A stretch of DNA of 33,222 nucleotides from Anaerozeibacter sp031551775 (GTDB lineage: Bacteria > Bacillota > Clostridia > Christensenellales > Aristaeellaceae), in the NCBI GenBank assembly GCA_031551775.1, contig JAVBND010000102.1, positions 1-33,222 of the forward strand, read 5' to 3'. The notes beneath the pieces are model-generated. The model worked only from the letters and a program-made list of their open reading frames with translations. It made no database searches and was not told where the DNA came from. Numbering within the stretch: the first letter of the stretch is position 1; the number at the start of each line of letters is the position of its first letter. Shown in pieces: positions 7,348 through 14,683 of the stretch. The translations under genes and the position numbers were made by a program.

Positions 7348-9819
7348 TTACTTGGCGATCGCGTTGCTGGCGGCGGGCACCGTCAACGGATCGGTCTTTT
7401 TGTTGTTGGTCAGGTAGTATTCGATGGTGGTGATGGCGGTAGACGCCGAGCGCGCGCCCGCGTAGCCGTTCTGGATGTAGACCACGACCACGATTTGCGG
7501 CGTGTCGTCGTAGGGCGCGTAGGTCACCAGCCACGAGTTGTTTTCAATGTCGATGTCGCTGCGCTGGGCGGTGCCGGTCTTGGCCGCGATCTTCGCCCAG
7601 GACTTGGCGAAGCTGGCGGCGGCGCTGCCGTCGTTTTCTACCGAGGTCACTTCCCGCATGCCTTCGTTGATCGCGGCAAGGTAGGCGTCAGCGCCCGAGA
7701 TGTAGTTGGCGATGACCGGCTGCTTGTCAAGCACCACCTTGCCTGTGGGCGAGACGATCTTGTCGATGATCTGCGCGTCGTACACCACGCCGCCGTTGCA
7801 GATGGCCGACACGTAGCGCGCGGCTGCAACCGGCGTGATCTGGGTGATCGACTGACCGATGGCGGCCATGATGGTTTCACTGGCCGTCCACCTGAGGTCC
7901 TGGATGTAGGAGTAAAAGGTGTTGACCATAAAGTGGCTGCTGATGTAGTCGGAGGGAATGTTCATATCCTCGAGCAGGATCGTGCGGATCTTCTTGCTCC
8001 ACGTGTCCTTGGTCCCCTCTTCGTCTACGATGTCGATGATCTTCTTGGTCGCCTTGTTGATGCGGTCCTCGTCGTACTCGATGCCGCGGTCCGCGCCCAC
8101 CTCGCGCAACTTTTTCTTGATCATGATGGACGCGAAGTAGGGCTTGGAGGTGTACTGGCCTTCAAAAGAGCGGCTCGAGTCGTAGAGTTTGGATTGGTTG
8201 CCAACGAAGGAGGTGGACTCGTTGGGCAACTCGATGTTGGTGCGCGAAGTGAGCCCGAGCCTGGCCGCCCATTTCACCAGGTTGTCAATGCCCAGCCTGA
8301 AGCCGACTTCATAGAAGAAATAGTTGCACGAGTTCTTGATGCCCTGGATGACGGTCTGGTTGGCGTGCTTGTAGCGGTTTCCCCTGCCAATCCAGCAACT
8401 GGGCTGGTGCGCCGTATCCGCCTTCTTAAAGGGGCTTTCATCCGAAATCGTCTCGTCAAGGCCGAGCTTGCCCTCCATCAGCCCCGCAAGCGCCGTGACC
8501 ATCTTGAAGCACGAACCGGGCGTATCGCGCGCGGAGATGGCGCGGTTGTACATGGGGTTGTCCACGTTGCCCACCAGTTCGTTCCAGTAGGCGGGCGAAA
8601 CCGAACCGCCGCTGAACTGCGAAAGGTCAAACGTCGGATAGCTGGTCATGGCCAGCACGCGCCCGGAATGTGGGTCCATGGCGACCGCCGCGCCGCTGGT
8701 CGCAAGCTCGACCTTCTTGCCGGCCCTTTCGTAGCTCAGCAGGTCTTCGCGGTTGTTTTGCCGCCATGTGGCGGTGTTCATCAATTCCTGCTGGCCGCGG
8801 TTGATGGCCTTGATGTTTTTCTCAAGCGCCGCTTCAAGCACCGCCTGCAGGCGCGTGTCGATGGTCAGGATGATGTCGTTGCCGTCGATGGGCGCCTGGT
8901 AGCTGATCTCGCGGATGATCTTGCCGCGGTTGTTGATCTCGACCACCTTCTGCCCCTGGCGGTACTTCATATAGGGGGTGAGGTAATCCTCCATCGAATA
9001 CTCGATGCCGGTCTGACCGACGGTCGCGTCGTTGGAATAGCCCTTTTCCTTGTAGTTGGCAAGTGTCTCTTCGCCCGAAATCTTTGAAATATAGCCGATC
9101 ACGTGCGCCGCGGTCTTCCCCTTGGGATAGACGCGGGTAGAACCCTGCTGAACGCTCATGCCGTCAAGTTCCATTGAGCGCGCCTCGATCTCGCTGACCG
9201 TCTCAAATCCGACGTCCGAGGCAATGGTGACGGGCACGGACAGATAATTGTACATGCGCGACATCTGCCACACGGCCAACACCTTGATGATTTCCTCTTC
9301 GCTCATGTCGGCCTTGGGGATCATGTAGTTTTCGCACAGCCGGTCAAACAACTCCCCGACAGGCACATCCTCAAGGTAGAAGTTCTCGCGCCACTGGCTC
9401 TCGCGCTTGGCGGCGACGGTGGCGTTTTCGGTCCCGGTGTCAAACATCCACGCGCCGTCCTCGCCGCGCCTGAGCCAGAACTCGGTGATGGTCTCCTTGC
9501 CGTTGTTCTCGATGATCTCGATGGTCTCAATGATGGACTTGGTGTATATCGCGCGGTCCTCTTCGCCCGAGCGCGAAGGATCCCGGTAGAATTGCACGTT
9601 GTAGGCCAGCTTGTCGTAAGCCAGCGGCGTCAGGTTTTTGTCGTAGATGGTGCCGCGCATACCGGTCAGCGTGATGGTGCGCGTGGTCTTGGTGTCGGCC
9701 TGAACCTTGTAATCGGTATAGCCCACGATCTGCATGTCGTACATCTTGAGCCCGATCAGCACAAACATGCCCAGAATCAGCACGGAAAGCACGGCATAGC
9801 GCGCGCGTTTTGGTTTCAT
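7348..9819 (-). CDS. mrdA: penicillin-binding protein 2, transpeptidase for wall elongation
   Basis: An 823-residue class B PBP that cross-links peptidoglycan during elongation, working with RodA and MreCD. One N-terminal membrane helix (about 8-28) is followed by RGTIYDKNLTPLAYD, typical of the dimerisation region. The transpeptidase motifs are intact: SCFK (Ser436), SCN (497-499) and KTG (747-749). About 110 residues between the SxN domain and GQSITQ (near 540-655) form a long charged insertion compared with E. coli PBP2. The ATG at 9819 has GGAGGTG about 7 nt upstream; a start 11 codons earlier lacks one. It lies 104 nt after mreD and 17 nt before minD. Confidence 0.95.
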   Translation of the reverse strand: MKPKRARYAVLSVLILGMFVLIGLKMYDMQIVGYTDYKVQADTKTTRTITLTGMRGTIYDKNLTPLAYDKLAYNVQFYRDPSRSGEEDRAIYTKSIIETIEIIENNGKETITEFWLRRGEDGAWMFDTGTENATVAAKRESQWRENFYLEDVPVGELFDRLCENYMIPKADMSEEEIIKVLAVWQMSRMYNYLSVPVTIASDVGFETVSEIEARSMELDGMSVQQGSTRVYPKGKTAAHVIGYISKISGEETLANYKEKGYSNDATVGQTGIEYSMEDYLTPYMKYRQGQKVVEINNRGKIIREISYQAPIDGNDIILTIDTRLQAVLEAALEKNIKAINRGQQELMNTATWRQNNREDLLSYERAGKKVELATSGAAVAMDPHSGRVLAMTSYPTFDLSQFSGGSVSPAYWNELVGNVDNPMYNRAISARDTPGSCFKMVTALAGLMEGKLGLDETISDESPFKKADTAHQPSCWIGRGNRYKHANQTVIQGIKNSCNYFFYEVGFRLGIDNLVKWAARLGLTSRTNIELPNESTSFVGNQSKLYDSSRSFEGQYTSKPYFASIMIKKKLREVGADRGIEYDEDRINKATKKIIDIVDEEGTKDTWSKKIRTILLEDMNIPSDYISSHFMVNTFYSYIQDLRWTASETIMAAIGQSITQITPVAAARYVSAICNGGVVYDAQIIDKIVSPTGKVVLDKQPVIANYISGADAYLAAINEGMREVTSVENDGSAAASFAKSWAKIAAKTGTAQRSDIDIENNSWLVTYAPYDDTPQIVVVVYIQNGYAGARSASTAITTIEYYLTNNKKTDPLTVPAASNAIAK

Positions 9820-9923
9820 GGTGACACCTCCCTCGATAAGGAGACGAAGCAAATCGCCTTTGGGTTACAGTTTTTTGGAATTGCCGTCAATCCCAACACC
9901 CTTTTTCTGACCGAAGTCTCTTT

Positions 9924-10415
9924 CTACCTGCCCGCGTAACGCGACCATTTGGGCCTTAACAACCGATTGTAGAGCAGGTACATAAACTGCGCAAGCACAG
10001 TTTCGATAAAGACGCGCGCCATGGCGTTCCTGAGCGCCTCGCCGTCAACATCCTGCCCCGCCATGAACACGAAGACCACCATGGCGGCTTCAAAGATAAA
10101 GAAGCACGCGGCGGGCGCGAGTACGACGGTCAGCAAGTACCTTTGAAACTTACGCCCCGCAACGCCGGAGAGATAACCGGTCAAAAGCATCAGCGCGGTA
10201 TACAGGCCAAACGCACCGCCCACCGAGATATCGAGCAGCAGGCCGCCGATCATGCCATACAGCAACCCGCGCGTTCGCCCCAGCAGCAACCCCAAGACGC
10301 TAACCGTAACGAGCGTCAGCATCGGCACAGCCCAATGCGCGACCAGCGCCGGAACGACCGACGTATCGATCAGAAGCGCCAGCACAACCAGCACCCCCGG
10401 CAAAATTCGCCTCAT
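9924..10415 (-). CDS. mreD: MreD, rod-shape-determining membrane protein
   Basis: A 163-residue, very hydrophobic protein with about five membrane helices and few charges, the size and hydropathy of MreD. The segment GLLYGMIGGLLLDISVGGAFGLYTA matches the conserved core of the family. MreD joins MreC and PBP2/RodA in the elongation complex; its own mechanism is not settled. The second ATG (10415) is chosen because AGGAGG ends 6 nt before it, while it directly abuts the first ATG (10421). Unlike typical operons, mreC and mreD are about 530 bp apart here. Confidence 0.88.
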   Translation of the reverse strand: MRRILPGVLVVLALLIDTSVVPALVAHWAVPMLTLVTVSVLGLLLGRTRGLLYGMIGGLLLDISVGGAFGLYTALMLLTGYLSGVAGRKFQRYLLTVVLAPAACFFIFEAAMVVFVFMAGQDVDGEALRNAMARVFIETVLAQFMYLLYNRLLRPKWSRYAGR

Positions 10416-10534
10416 CCACATCCTCCTCTGCCGTCACACCGGCAGGTCACCCCTCAGTCCGCTTCGCGGCCAACTCCCCTTTGATAAGGGGAGCTAAACG
10501 CAAGCGCCGCAATGAATCGCAATTCAGCCCCCCG

Positions 10535-10637
10535 GAGGGTACCGGGAGGCCAAGGCCTCCCGAAAACCATCTGCGACGGAAACCAACAGCCCGACCGGCC
10601 AGCCCCAGAGGGTACCGGGAGGGCGTGAGCCCGCCCG
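10535..10637. repeat. two related GAGGGTACCGGGAGG hairpin units
   Basis: GAGGGTACCGGGAGG occurs at 10535-10549 and again at 10608-10622, 73 nt apart in the same orientation. Each copy runs into a hairpin: CGGGAGGCC/GGCCTCCCG (10543-10562), and CGGGAGGGC with GCCCGCCCG (10616-10637, one mismatch). The loops and inner stem bases differ while pairing is kept, suggesting two diverged copies of one structured element. Confidence 0.7.
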
Positions 10638-10894
10638 CAACAACGCCCCCGGCGACCTGTGCGGCGGGGGTGAATGGGATTTTGACAAAGGGCGAGCTTG
10701 GTCCTCAATTCGCAATAGTCGTCCCGGCCTTATAAAAGGCCGGATACTCCTTTGCTCATTGATCACTGCGGTCGCTTCATCGGCCACAGGCCGCGCTCCC
10801 TCCGTGATCCGCCCGACTCAAAATCCTCACCCGCCCGGATTCCGCCCGGAAATTTCCGCAGGAATTTCAGGAATCCGGCCCCGTCACCCCAAAC

Positions 10895-10936
10895 GACTCG
10901 AAATATCCGTCCTCGCAAGGACGGAGATTTCGAGTC
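10895..10936. repeat. long nested stem just past the end of mreC
   Basis: GACTCGAAAT (10895-10904) pairs with ATTTCGAGTC (10927-10936), and inside it CCGTCCT (10907-10913) pairs with AGGACGG (10918-10924) around a 4 nt loop. It ends 7 nt from the mreC stop. It could stabilise mRNA or weaken read-through. No T run follows, so full termination is unlikely. Confidence 0.6.
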
Positions 10937-10943
10937 ACGCGCG

Positions 10944-12176
10944 TCAGCGCGTCGTTACCCATCGATCCTCAGGCGCCATCGTATCCGGGTCAAACGTCGG
11001 CCCGGGCGTGGGCGACGGCGTAACCGCATCCGCGCCTTCCCCGGGAATCGTGATGATCCCGTCCTCGGGCAGCGGCGTCGGATAACTCCAGTACGGCGTC
11101 TCGTCCGGATCCAGGTCGGCATCGTCCCCGGACGGCGTCGGCGTGGGGGAAGGCGTCGGTGTCGGCCGGGGCGTCGGCGTCGGCAAGACCGGCAGCCTTT
11201 CGTCCTCGCTCTGAACCTGCGTGCGCAGGACCAGCACCTCTTCAATGTGCAAAAAATCCACCGTCGGCAGCACCACGATGTATTGATCGGCCAAGTCGCT
11301 CTGGCGCGAAACCGATGCCACCGTGCCCACCACCAGGCCCTTGGGCAGGATCTTGTCGGTGCCGCTGGTCAGCACCACGTCGCCCGGCACGATGTCGTTG
11401 ACCGCGGGCAGGTAAAACATGTGGCATTCGGCAATTGTGGAAGCCGATGAAATTTTGCCCCGCATTTGCCCCATGTCGCGCGTGCGCTCGATCATGCAGC
11501 CGATCGCCGAACTCGGGTCGATTACCGAGGTCACCTTGGCGTAATTAAGCCCCACTTCGGACACCACCCCGGCCAGGCCGCTCCCGGTCATGACCGGCAT
11601 TTTGGCGAGGATGCCGTCCTTGCTTCCCCGGTTGATGGTGAAGGTATTCATCCACACGCCCGGACTCTTGGCAATCACGCGCGCGAAGAGCGGGTCCATC
11701 TCCTCGTGGCTTTCCTGCGCGCCCAGCAAATCCTTGAGCCGTACATTCTCAAGCGAATCGGCCTCAAGGGCGGCAAGCTTCAGTTCGAGCGACGCGATAT
11801 CTTGCCGCGCGACGGCCAGATCCTGGGTCATCTGAACGTAATCCTTCGCACCATTGATCAGGTCGCGGACATAGCTTGTCGCGCTCGAAACCGCGTTCTG
11901 GACCGGCGTGAAGATCGATCCCACCGTGTTTTCGGCCACGCTCAGGCGATCGGCGTCGCGCACCACCAGGAAGAACGCCAGCGCCAGAATGGCCAGCGTC
12001 ACCAATACCGCGAAGAACACCCGGCCCCACGCGCCGCTCTTGCCGCGCGGCCTTGCCGCTTTTGGGGGCTGCGCCTTGCTCGGCCGCGCCGGGGTCACCG
12101 GCCTGGCCGTCACGCCGGGCGTTCGGACCGAGCCCGCACCCTTTGCCGCTTTCTTGTCTTTCCTACCCCATGCCAT
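10944..12176 (-). CDS. mreC: MreC, rod-shape scaffold protein with TP-rich tail
   Basis: A 410-residue bitopic membrane protein linking MreB and MreD to the wall synthases. A basic, Pro/Ala-rich cytoplasmic part (1-50) is followed by one membrane helix (about 52-72) and a coiled coil (about 110-150). The extracellular beta domain (about 160-320) contains NRGSKDGI, GLAGVVSEVG and GDVVLTSG, typical of MreC. After about 330 comes a tail not needed for the fold: Thr-Pro repeats (332-348), an acidic patch and a second TP-rich stretch to the end. This suggests an unstructured wall-crossing extension. The ATG at 12176 has GGAGA about 11 nt upstream. It lies 15 nt after mreB. Confidence 0.94.
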   Translation of the reverse strand: MAWGRKDKKAAKGAGSVRTPGVTARPVTPARPSKAQPPKAARPRGKSGAWGRVFFAVLVTLAILALAFFLVVRDADRLSVAENTVGSIFTPVQNAVSSATSYVRDLINGAKDYVQMTQDLAVARQDIASLELKLAALEADSLENVRLKDLLGAQESHEEMDPLFARVIAKSPGVWMNTFTINRGSKDGILAKMPVMTGSGLAGVVSEVGLNYAKVTSVIDPSSAIGCMIERTRDMGQMRGKISSASTIAECHMFYLPAVNDIVPGDVVLTSGTDKILPKGLVVGTVASVSRQSDLADQYIVVLPTVDFLHIEEVLVLRTQVQSEDERLPVLPTPTPRPTPTPSPTPTPSGDDADLDPDETPYWSYPTPLPEDGIITIPGEGADAVTPSPTPGPTFDPDTMAPEDRWVTTR

Positions 12177-12191
12177 TCGGTCACAGTCTCC

Positions 12192-13358
12192 TTATACTTC
12201 TTCGGCCGCGCCGGTTTCAATCGTAAGGCGCAAAAGGCGCTCGTCCGTGGCCAGCATGCCAAGCCCCAGGATCACGTCCTCATGCGGATGCTCGCCGACC
12301 GATACCGGTACCCCGGTTTTCTCGGCGATCAGCTCCGCAAGCCCCGAAAGCAGCGCGCCGCCGCCCGAGAGGCAAATGCCGGCATCGAGGATGTCGGCGG
12401 CCAGTTCAGGCGGCACGCGGGAGAGCGCGTCGCGCAGTGCGTCAACCAGCAGCCTGATCGGCTCGCGCAGCGCCAGCGCGATGTCGCGCGTGGTCACCTT
12501 GACGGTCGTGGGCTTGCCGGTCGCCACGTCGCGGCCCTTGAGCAGCACCTCTTCGCCTTGGGGATGGCCGTCGTCCTGAATCGTTTCTTCCATCTCTTCC
12601 CCGGTCTTTTCGCCGTCCTCTTCCGATGGCGCGGCCAGCGCCGGCTGGGCGATATCGTCGTCCGCGTCGTCTTGCGATTCGTCATAATCTTCAGCCGGCA
12701 GTTTCGCCGAGCCGATGTCGCATTTGAGGTCCTCTGCGGTGGTCAGCCCGATCACGACGCCCTTCTTGCGCCTGAGGTATCGCGCGATGGCGTCGTCCAT
12801 CGACAGCGAACCGGTGCGCATGGCGCGCGCCGCGACGATCGCGCCGCTTGCGATGACCGCAAGCTCGGTCGTGCCGCCGCCGAGCACGCACATCATGACC
12901 CCGCGCGTGCCGTCCACCTTAAGCCCCGCGCCAAGCGCCGCCGCCATGGGCGTCTTGACGAGCACCGCGCGCTTGGCTCCCGTCATGCGCACGGCCTGCT
13001 GGAGCGCGCTTTTCTCAACGCGCGTCAGCCCCTGCGACATGGAAGCCAGGAGCTGCGCCTTTTCCATGGGTTTTCTGCGTCCGGTCGCCTTCTCGGCAAG
13101 CGTCACCATGGTCAGCGCCGCCATTTCCGCGTCGGTCACCGCGCCATCCATGACGGGCGACACGCGCTCAAATTTACCCTGCGCGCGGCCCTGCATGGCG
13201 TAAGCGTCGCCGCCCACCGCCACCACCTGCGTATGATCGCCCGCGACCACCAGCACGCTGGTCGGCTCGCGAAGCACAATCCCCTCGTTTTCAAGGTAGA
13301 TCGTCGTGTTGGCGGAACCCAGGTCTATCGCGATGCCGTCTCCCGAGAAAAATCCCAT
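12192..13358 (-). CDS. mreB: MreB-like actin homologue with altered ATPase site
   Basis: About 388 residues, against about 335-345 for usual MreB. This actin-like filament protein organises wall synthesis under the membrane. The family match is clear: IDLGSANTTIYL near the start, VMDGAVTD, TAEDLKCDIGSA and the C-terminal ELAADILDAGICLSGGGALL. Three deviations are seen. The EEP motif that carries the catalytic Glu reads K-T-P (about 135-137). The phosphate-2 motif usually written DIGGGT reads V-L-GGGT (Val158). GDEMDD reads SLSMDD. About 45 acidic residues (about 224-270) are inserted in subdomain IIB. The ATG at 13358 lies 10 nt after GGGAGG; a TTG two codons earlier is possible. It is first of the mre genes, 2 nt after maf. 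ATP hydrolysis is probably lost or altered, by inference. Confidence 0.88.
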   Translation of the reverse strand: MGFFSGDGIAIDLGSANTTIYLENEGIVLREPTSVLVVAGDHTQVVAVGGDAYAMQGRAQGKFERVSPVMDGAVTDAEMAALTMVTLAEKATGRRKPMEKAQLLASMSQGLTRVEKSALQQAVRMTGAKRAVLVKTPMAAALGAGLKVDGTRGVMMCVLGGGTTELAVIASGAIVAARAMRTGSLSMDDAIARYLRRKKGVVIGLTTAEDLKCDIGSAKLPAEDYDESQDDADDDIAQPALAAPSEEDGEKTGEEMEETIQDDGHPQGEEVLLKGRDVATGKPTTVKVTTRDIALALREPIRLLVDALRDALSRVPPELAADILDAGICLSGGGALLSGLAELIAEKTGVPVSVGEHPHEDVILGLGMLATDERLLRLTIETGAAEEV

Positions 13359-13360
13359 GA

Positions 13361-13927
13361 TCAATCAGCCTCCCAATCGGCCAGCATTTGTGTAAGCGCC
13401 TCGATCGGCAGCCCCATCACGTTTGAAAATGACCCTTCTATCGATGTAACAAACGCGCCCGCGCCGCCCTGTATCGCGTAAGCGCCCGCCTTGTCCATCG
13501 GTTCACCCGATAAAATGTAGGCGCTTATTTCCTCGTCCGTCAATTCACGAAAGGTCACGCGCGTCTCTTCGGTATGGACCATCGTCTTCCCGGTCCGGGC
13601 GTCCAGCAGGCAAACGCCAGTATAGACCTCGTGCATTTTGCCCGATAGCGCATGAAGCATTTTCGCCGCCTCGGCCGCATCTTGGGGCTTGCCAAGAGAC
13701 GCGCCCTCAAGCGCCACCAGCGTATCCGCGCCCAGCACCAGACCTTCCGCCAAACCCCGGGCCGCGGCGCTCGCCTTTCGCCCCGCCAGCAAGGCGACCG
13801 CGACATCCGGCCGCTCATCCGTATGCTCGTCCACGTCCGCTTTGACAACGGTAAACGTGGCGCCCATTTTTTCGAGCAATTCCTTGCGGCGCGGCGACCC
13901 TGAGGCCAGAATGATCGGTTGACGCAC
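13361..13927 (-). CDS. maf: Maf-family nucleotide pyrophosphatase
   Basis: About 188 residues of the Maf/YhdE family, which hydrolyse dTTP, UTP or modified nucleoside triphosphates in the cytoplasm. The start motif IILASGSPRRKELLEKMG, then ADVDEH, GADTLVALEG, GKP and GEPMDKAGAYAIQG are the family blocks, including the catalytic Asp/Lys region. The GTG at 13927 is chosen because it puts MRQPIILASGSPRR at the front, as is usual, with a G-rich site about 7 nt upstream; a GTG at 13942 also fits. It leads the mre operon, a common arrangement in Firmicutes. Confidence 0.93.
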   Translation of the reverse strand: MRQPIILASGSPRRKELLEKMGATFTVVKADVDEHTDERPDVAVALLAGRKASAAARGLAEGLVLGADTLVALEGASLGKPQDAAEAAKMLHALSGKMHEVYTGVCLLDARTGKTMVHTEETRVTFRELTDEEISAYILSGEPMDKAGAYAIQGGAGAFVTSIEGSFSNVMGLPIEALTQMLADWEAD

Positions 13928-13974
13928 GCGTATTCCCCCCACTTGAGAAAGTCAGCCTATGTATAGAGACCAAC

Positions 13975-14003
13975 ATTATAGCATATTCGCCCCGATCTGA
14001 AAA
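13975..14003 (-). promoter_or_regulatory. promoter of the maf-mre operon
   Basis: On the minus strand TATAAT (13975-13980) preceded by TGC is 17 bp from a weak TTTTCA (13998-14003). It lies about 50 nt before the maf start. A good -10 with a poor -35 fits a moderately expressed housekeeping promoter. Confidence 0.6.
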
Positions 14004-14101
14004 CCTCGAACGCCGCGCCTGCCAACAATTGCATGAAAAGATAACAGTCACGCGGAATTTTGGCTCAATCATATCACGCGCGTCGGCCATGGATGTTTCC
14101 C

Positions 14102-14130
14102 TTGACACAAAAACAATACACGTTTATAAT
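14102..14130 (+). promoter_or_regulatory. consensus promoter of the DUF1508 gene
   Basis: Exact TTGACA (14102-14107), a 17 bp spacer, then exact TATAAT (14125-14130). It is the best promoter in the window and predicts strong expression of the small gene that follows. Confidence 0.88.
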
Positions 14131-14175
14131 AAAATTGCCATGTAAATTTTTCCAATGAGAAAGGGGCGAACACCC

Positions 14176-14550
14176 ATGGGCAAGTTCTACATCAGGAAGA
14201 CCGAGACCGGGTTCGTATTCCACCTCAAGTCGGGCAACGGCGAGACCATCGCAACGAGTGAAGTGTATACCTCCAAGGAATCCTGCAAGCAGGGCATCGA
14301 AAGCGTCATGAAAAACGCGCCCGTCGCCGGCATCGAGGACCAGACCCAGGAGGGCTTTGAAGTCCTCAAGCACCCCAAGTTCGAAGTCTATCTTGACAAA
14401 GCAGGTCAAGCGCGCTTCCGCCTGACGGCCACCAACGGCCAGAACATCGCTTCTTCCCAGGGTTATACGGAGAAGGAGAGCTGCTTAAACGGCGTTCACA
14501 GCGTGCAGGAAAACGCGCCGGACGCCGAAGTGGTTGAAGCGCAAGCGTGA
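14176..14550 (+). CDS. DUF1508 (YegP-like) tandem-repeat protein
   Basis: A 124-residue protein of the DUF1508/UPF0339 family, made of two related units of about 50 residues. The first runs from KFYIRKTETGFVFHLKSGNG to SVMKNAP, the second from KFEVYLDKAGQARFRLTATNG to SVQENAP. Each has the family pattern F-x-L-x-x-x-NG-x-x-I-A-x-S, then Y-x-x-K-E-S-C. Their role is not established; they are small, soluble and cytoplasmic. The ATG at 14176 is preferred because the family starts at this point and a GGGG stretch lies about 11 nt upstream; an ATG at 14155 lacks a ribosome site. It is transcribed alone from a consensus promoter. Confidence 0.9.
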   Translation: MGKFYIRKTETGFVFHLKSGNGETIATSEVYTSKESCKQGIESVMKNAPVAGIEDQTQEGFEVLKHPKFEVYLDKAGQARFRLTATNGQNIASSQGYTEKESCLNGVHSVQENAPDAEVVEAQA

Positions 14551-14683
14551 CATCCGCTCCCCGACGCGCGCCACTGAACCATGCCCCCGTTTGGTTTTAC
14601 GCATTCCGTATATACGCCTGACATGTTCATGACACAGGACACGTATACTGTCAATGGTAAGAAAAAAATGGAGGTTACGATTC

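Larger units (their letters stand above)
10422..10943. repeat. intergenic palindrome cluster between mreC and mreD
   Basis: About 520 bp with no supported gene, in the middle of the mre operon. It holds at least five unrelated palindromes. CTCCCCTT/AAGGGGAG (10474-10493) sits beside CCGC/GCGG. Two hairpins follow the shared 15-mer GAGGGTACCGGGAGG. CCGGCCTT/AAGGCCGG is at 10724-10743. CCGGATTCC/GGAATCCGG is at 10835-10878, and a long nested stem is at 10895-10936. Short frames across it are low-complexity and lack ribosome sites. The pattern resembles accumulated REP/MITE-like elements. Confidence 0.75.

Noticed and set aside
7331..7534. N-terminal extension of minD by 68 codons
   Set aside because: The extra part overlaps the end of mrdA and reads as a His/Arg-rich shadow; the ATG at 7330 has a good ribosome site and the usual MinD start.
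7495..9087. Open frame of 530 codons antisense to mrdA
   Set aside because: Shadow of PBP2, whose SxxK, SxN and KTG motifs prove the minus-strand reading.
10454..10787. Several short frames of 80-90 codons in the mreC-mreD spacer
   Set aside because: They cover palindromes, are Pro/Arg-rich and have no ribosome sites.
11105..11200. Tandem DNA repeat or CRISPR-like pattern in the mreC 3' part
   Set aside because: The repetition is only the codons of Thr-Pro repeats; no spacer-repeat structure exists here or elsewhere in the window.
11466..13481. Long open frame of 671 codons on the plus strand across mreB and mreC
   Set aside because: It is antisense to two clear family genes, is rich in Arg, His and Ala as expected of a GC-rich shadow frame, and has no ribosome site or domain.
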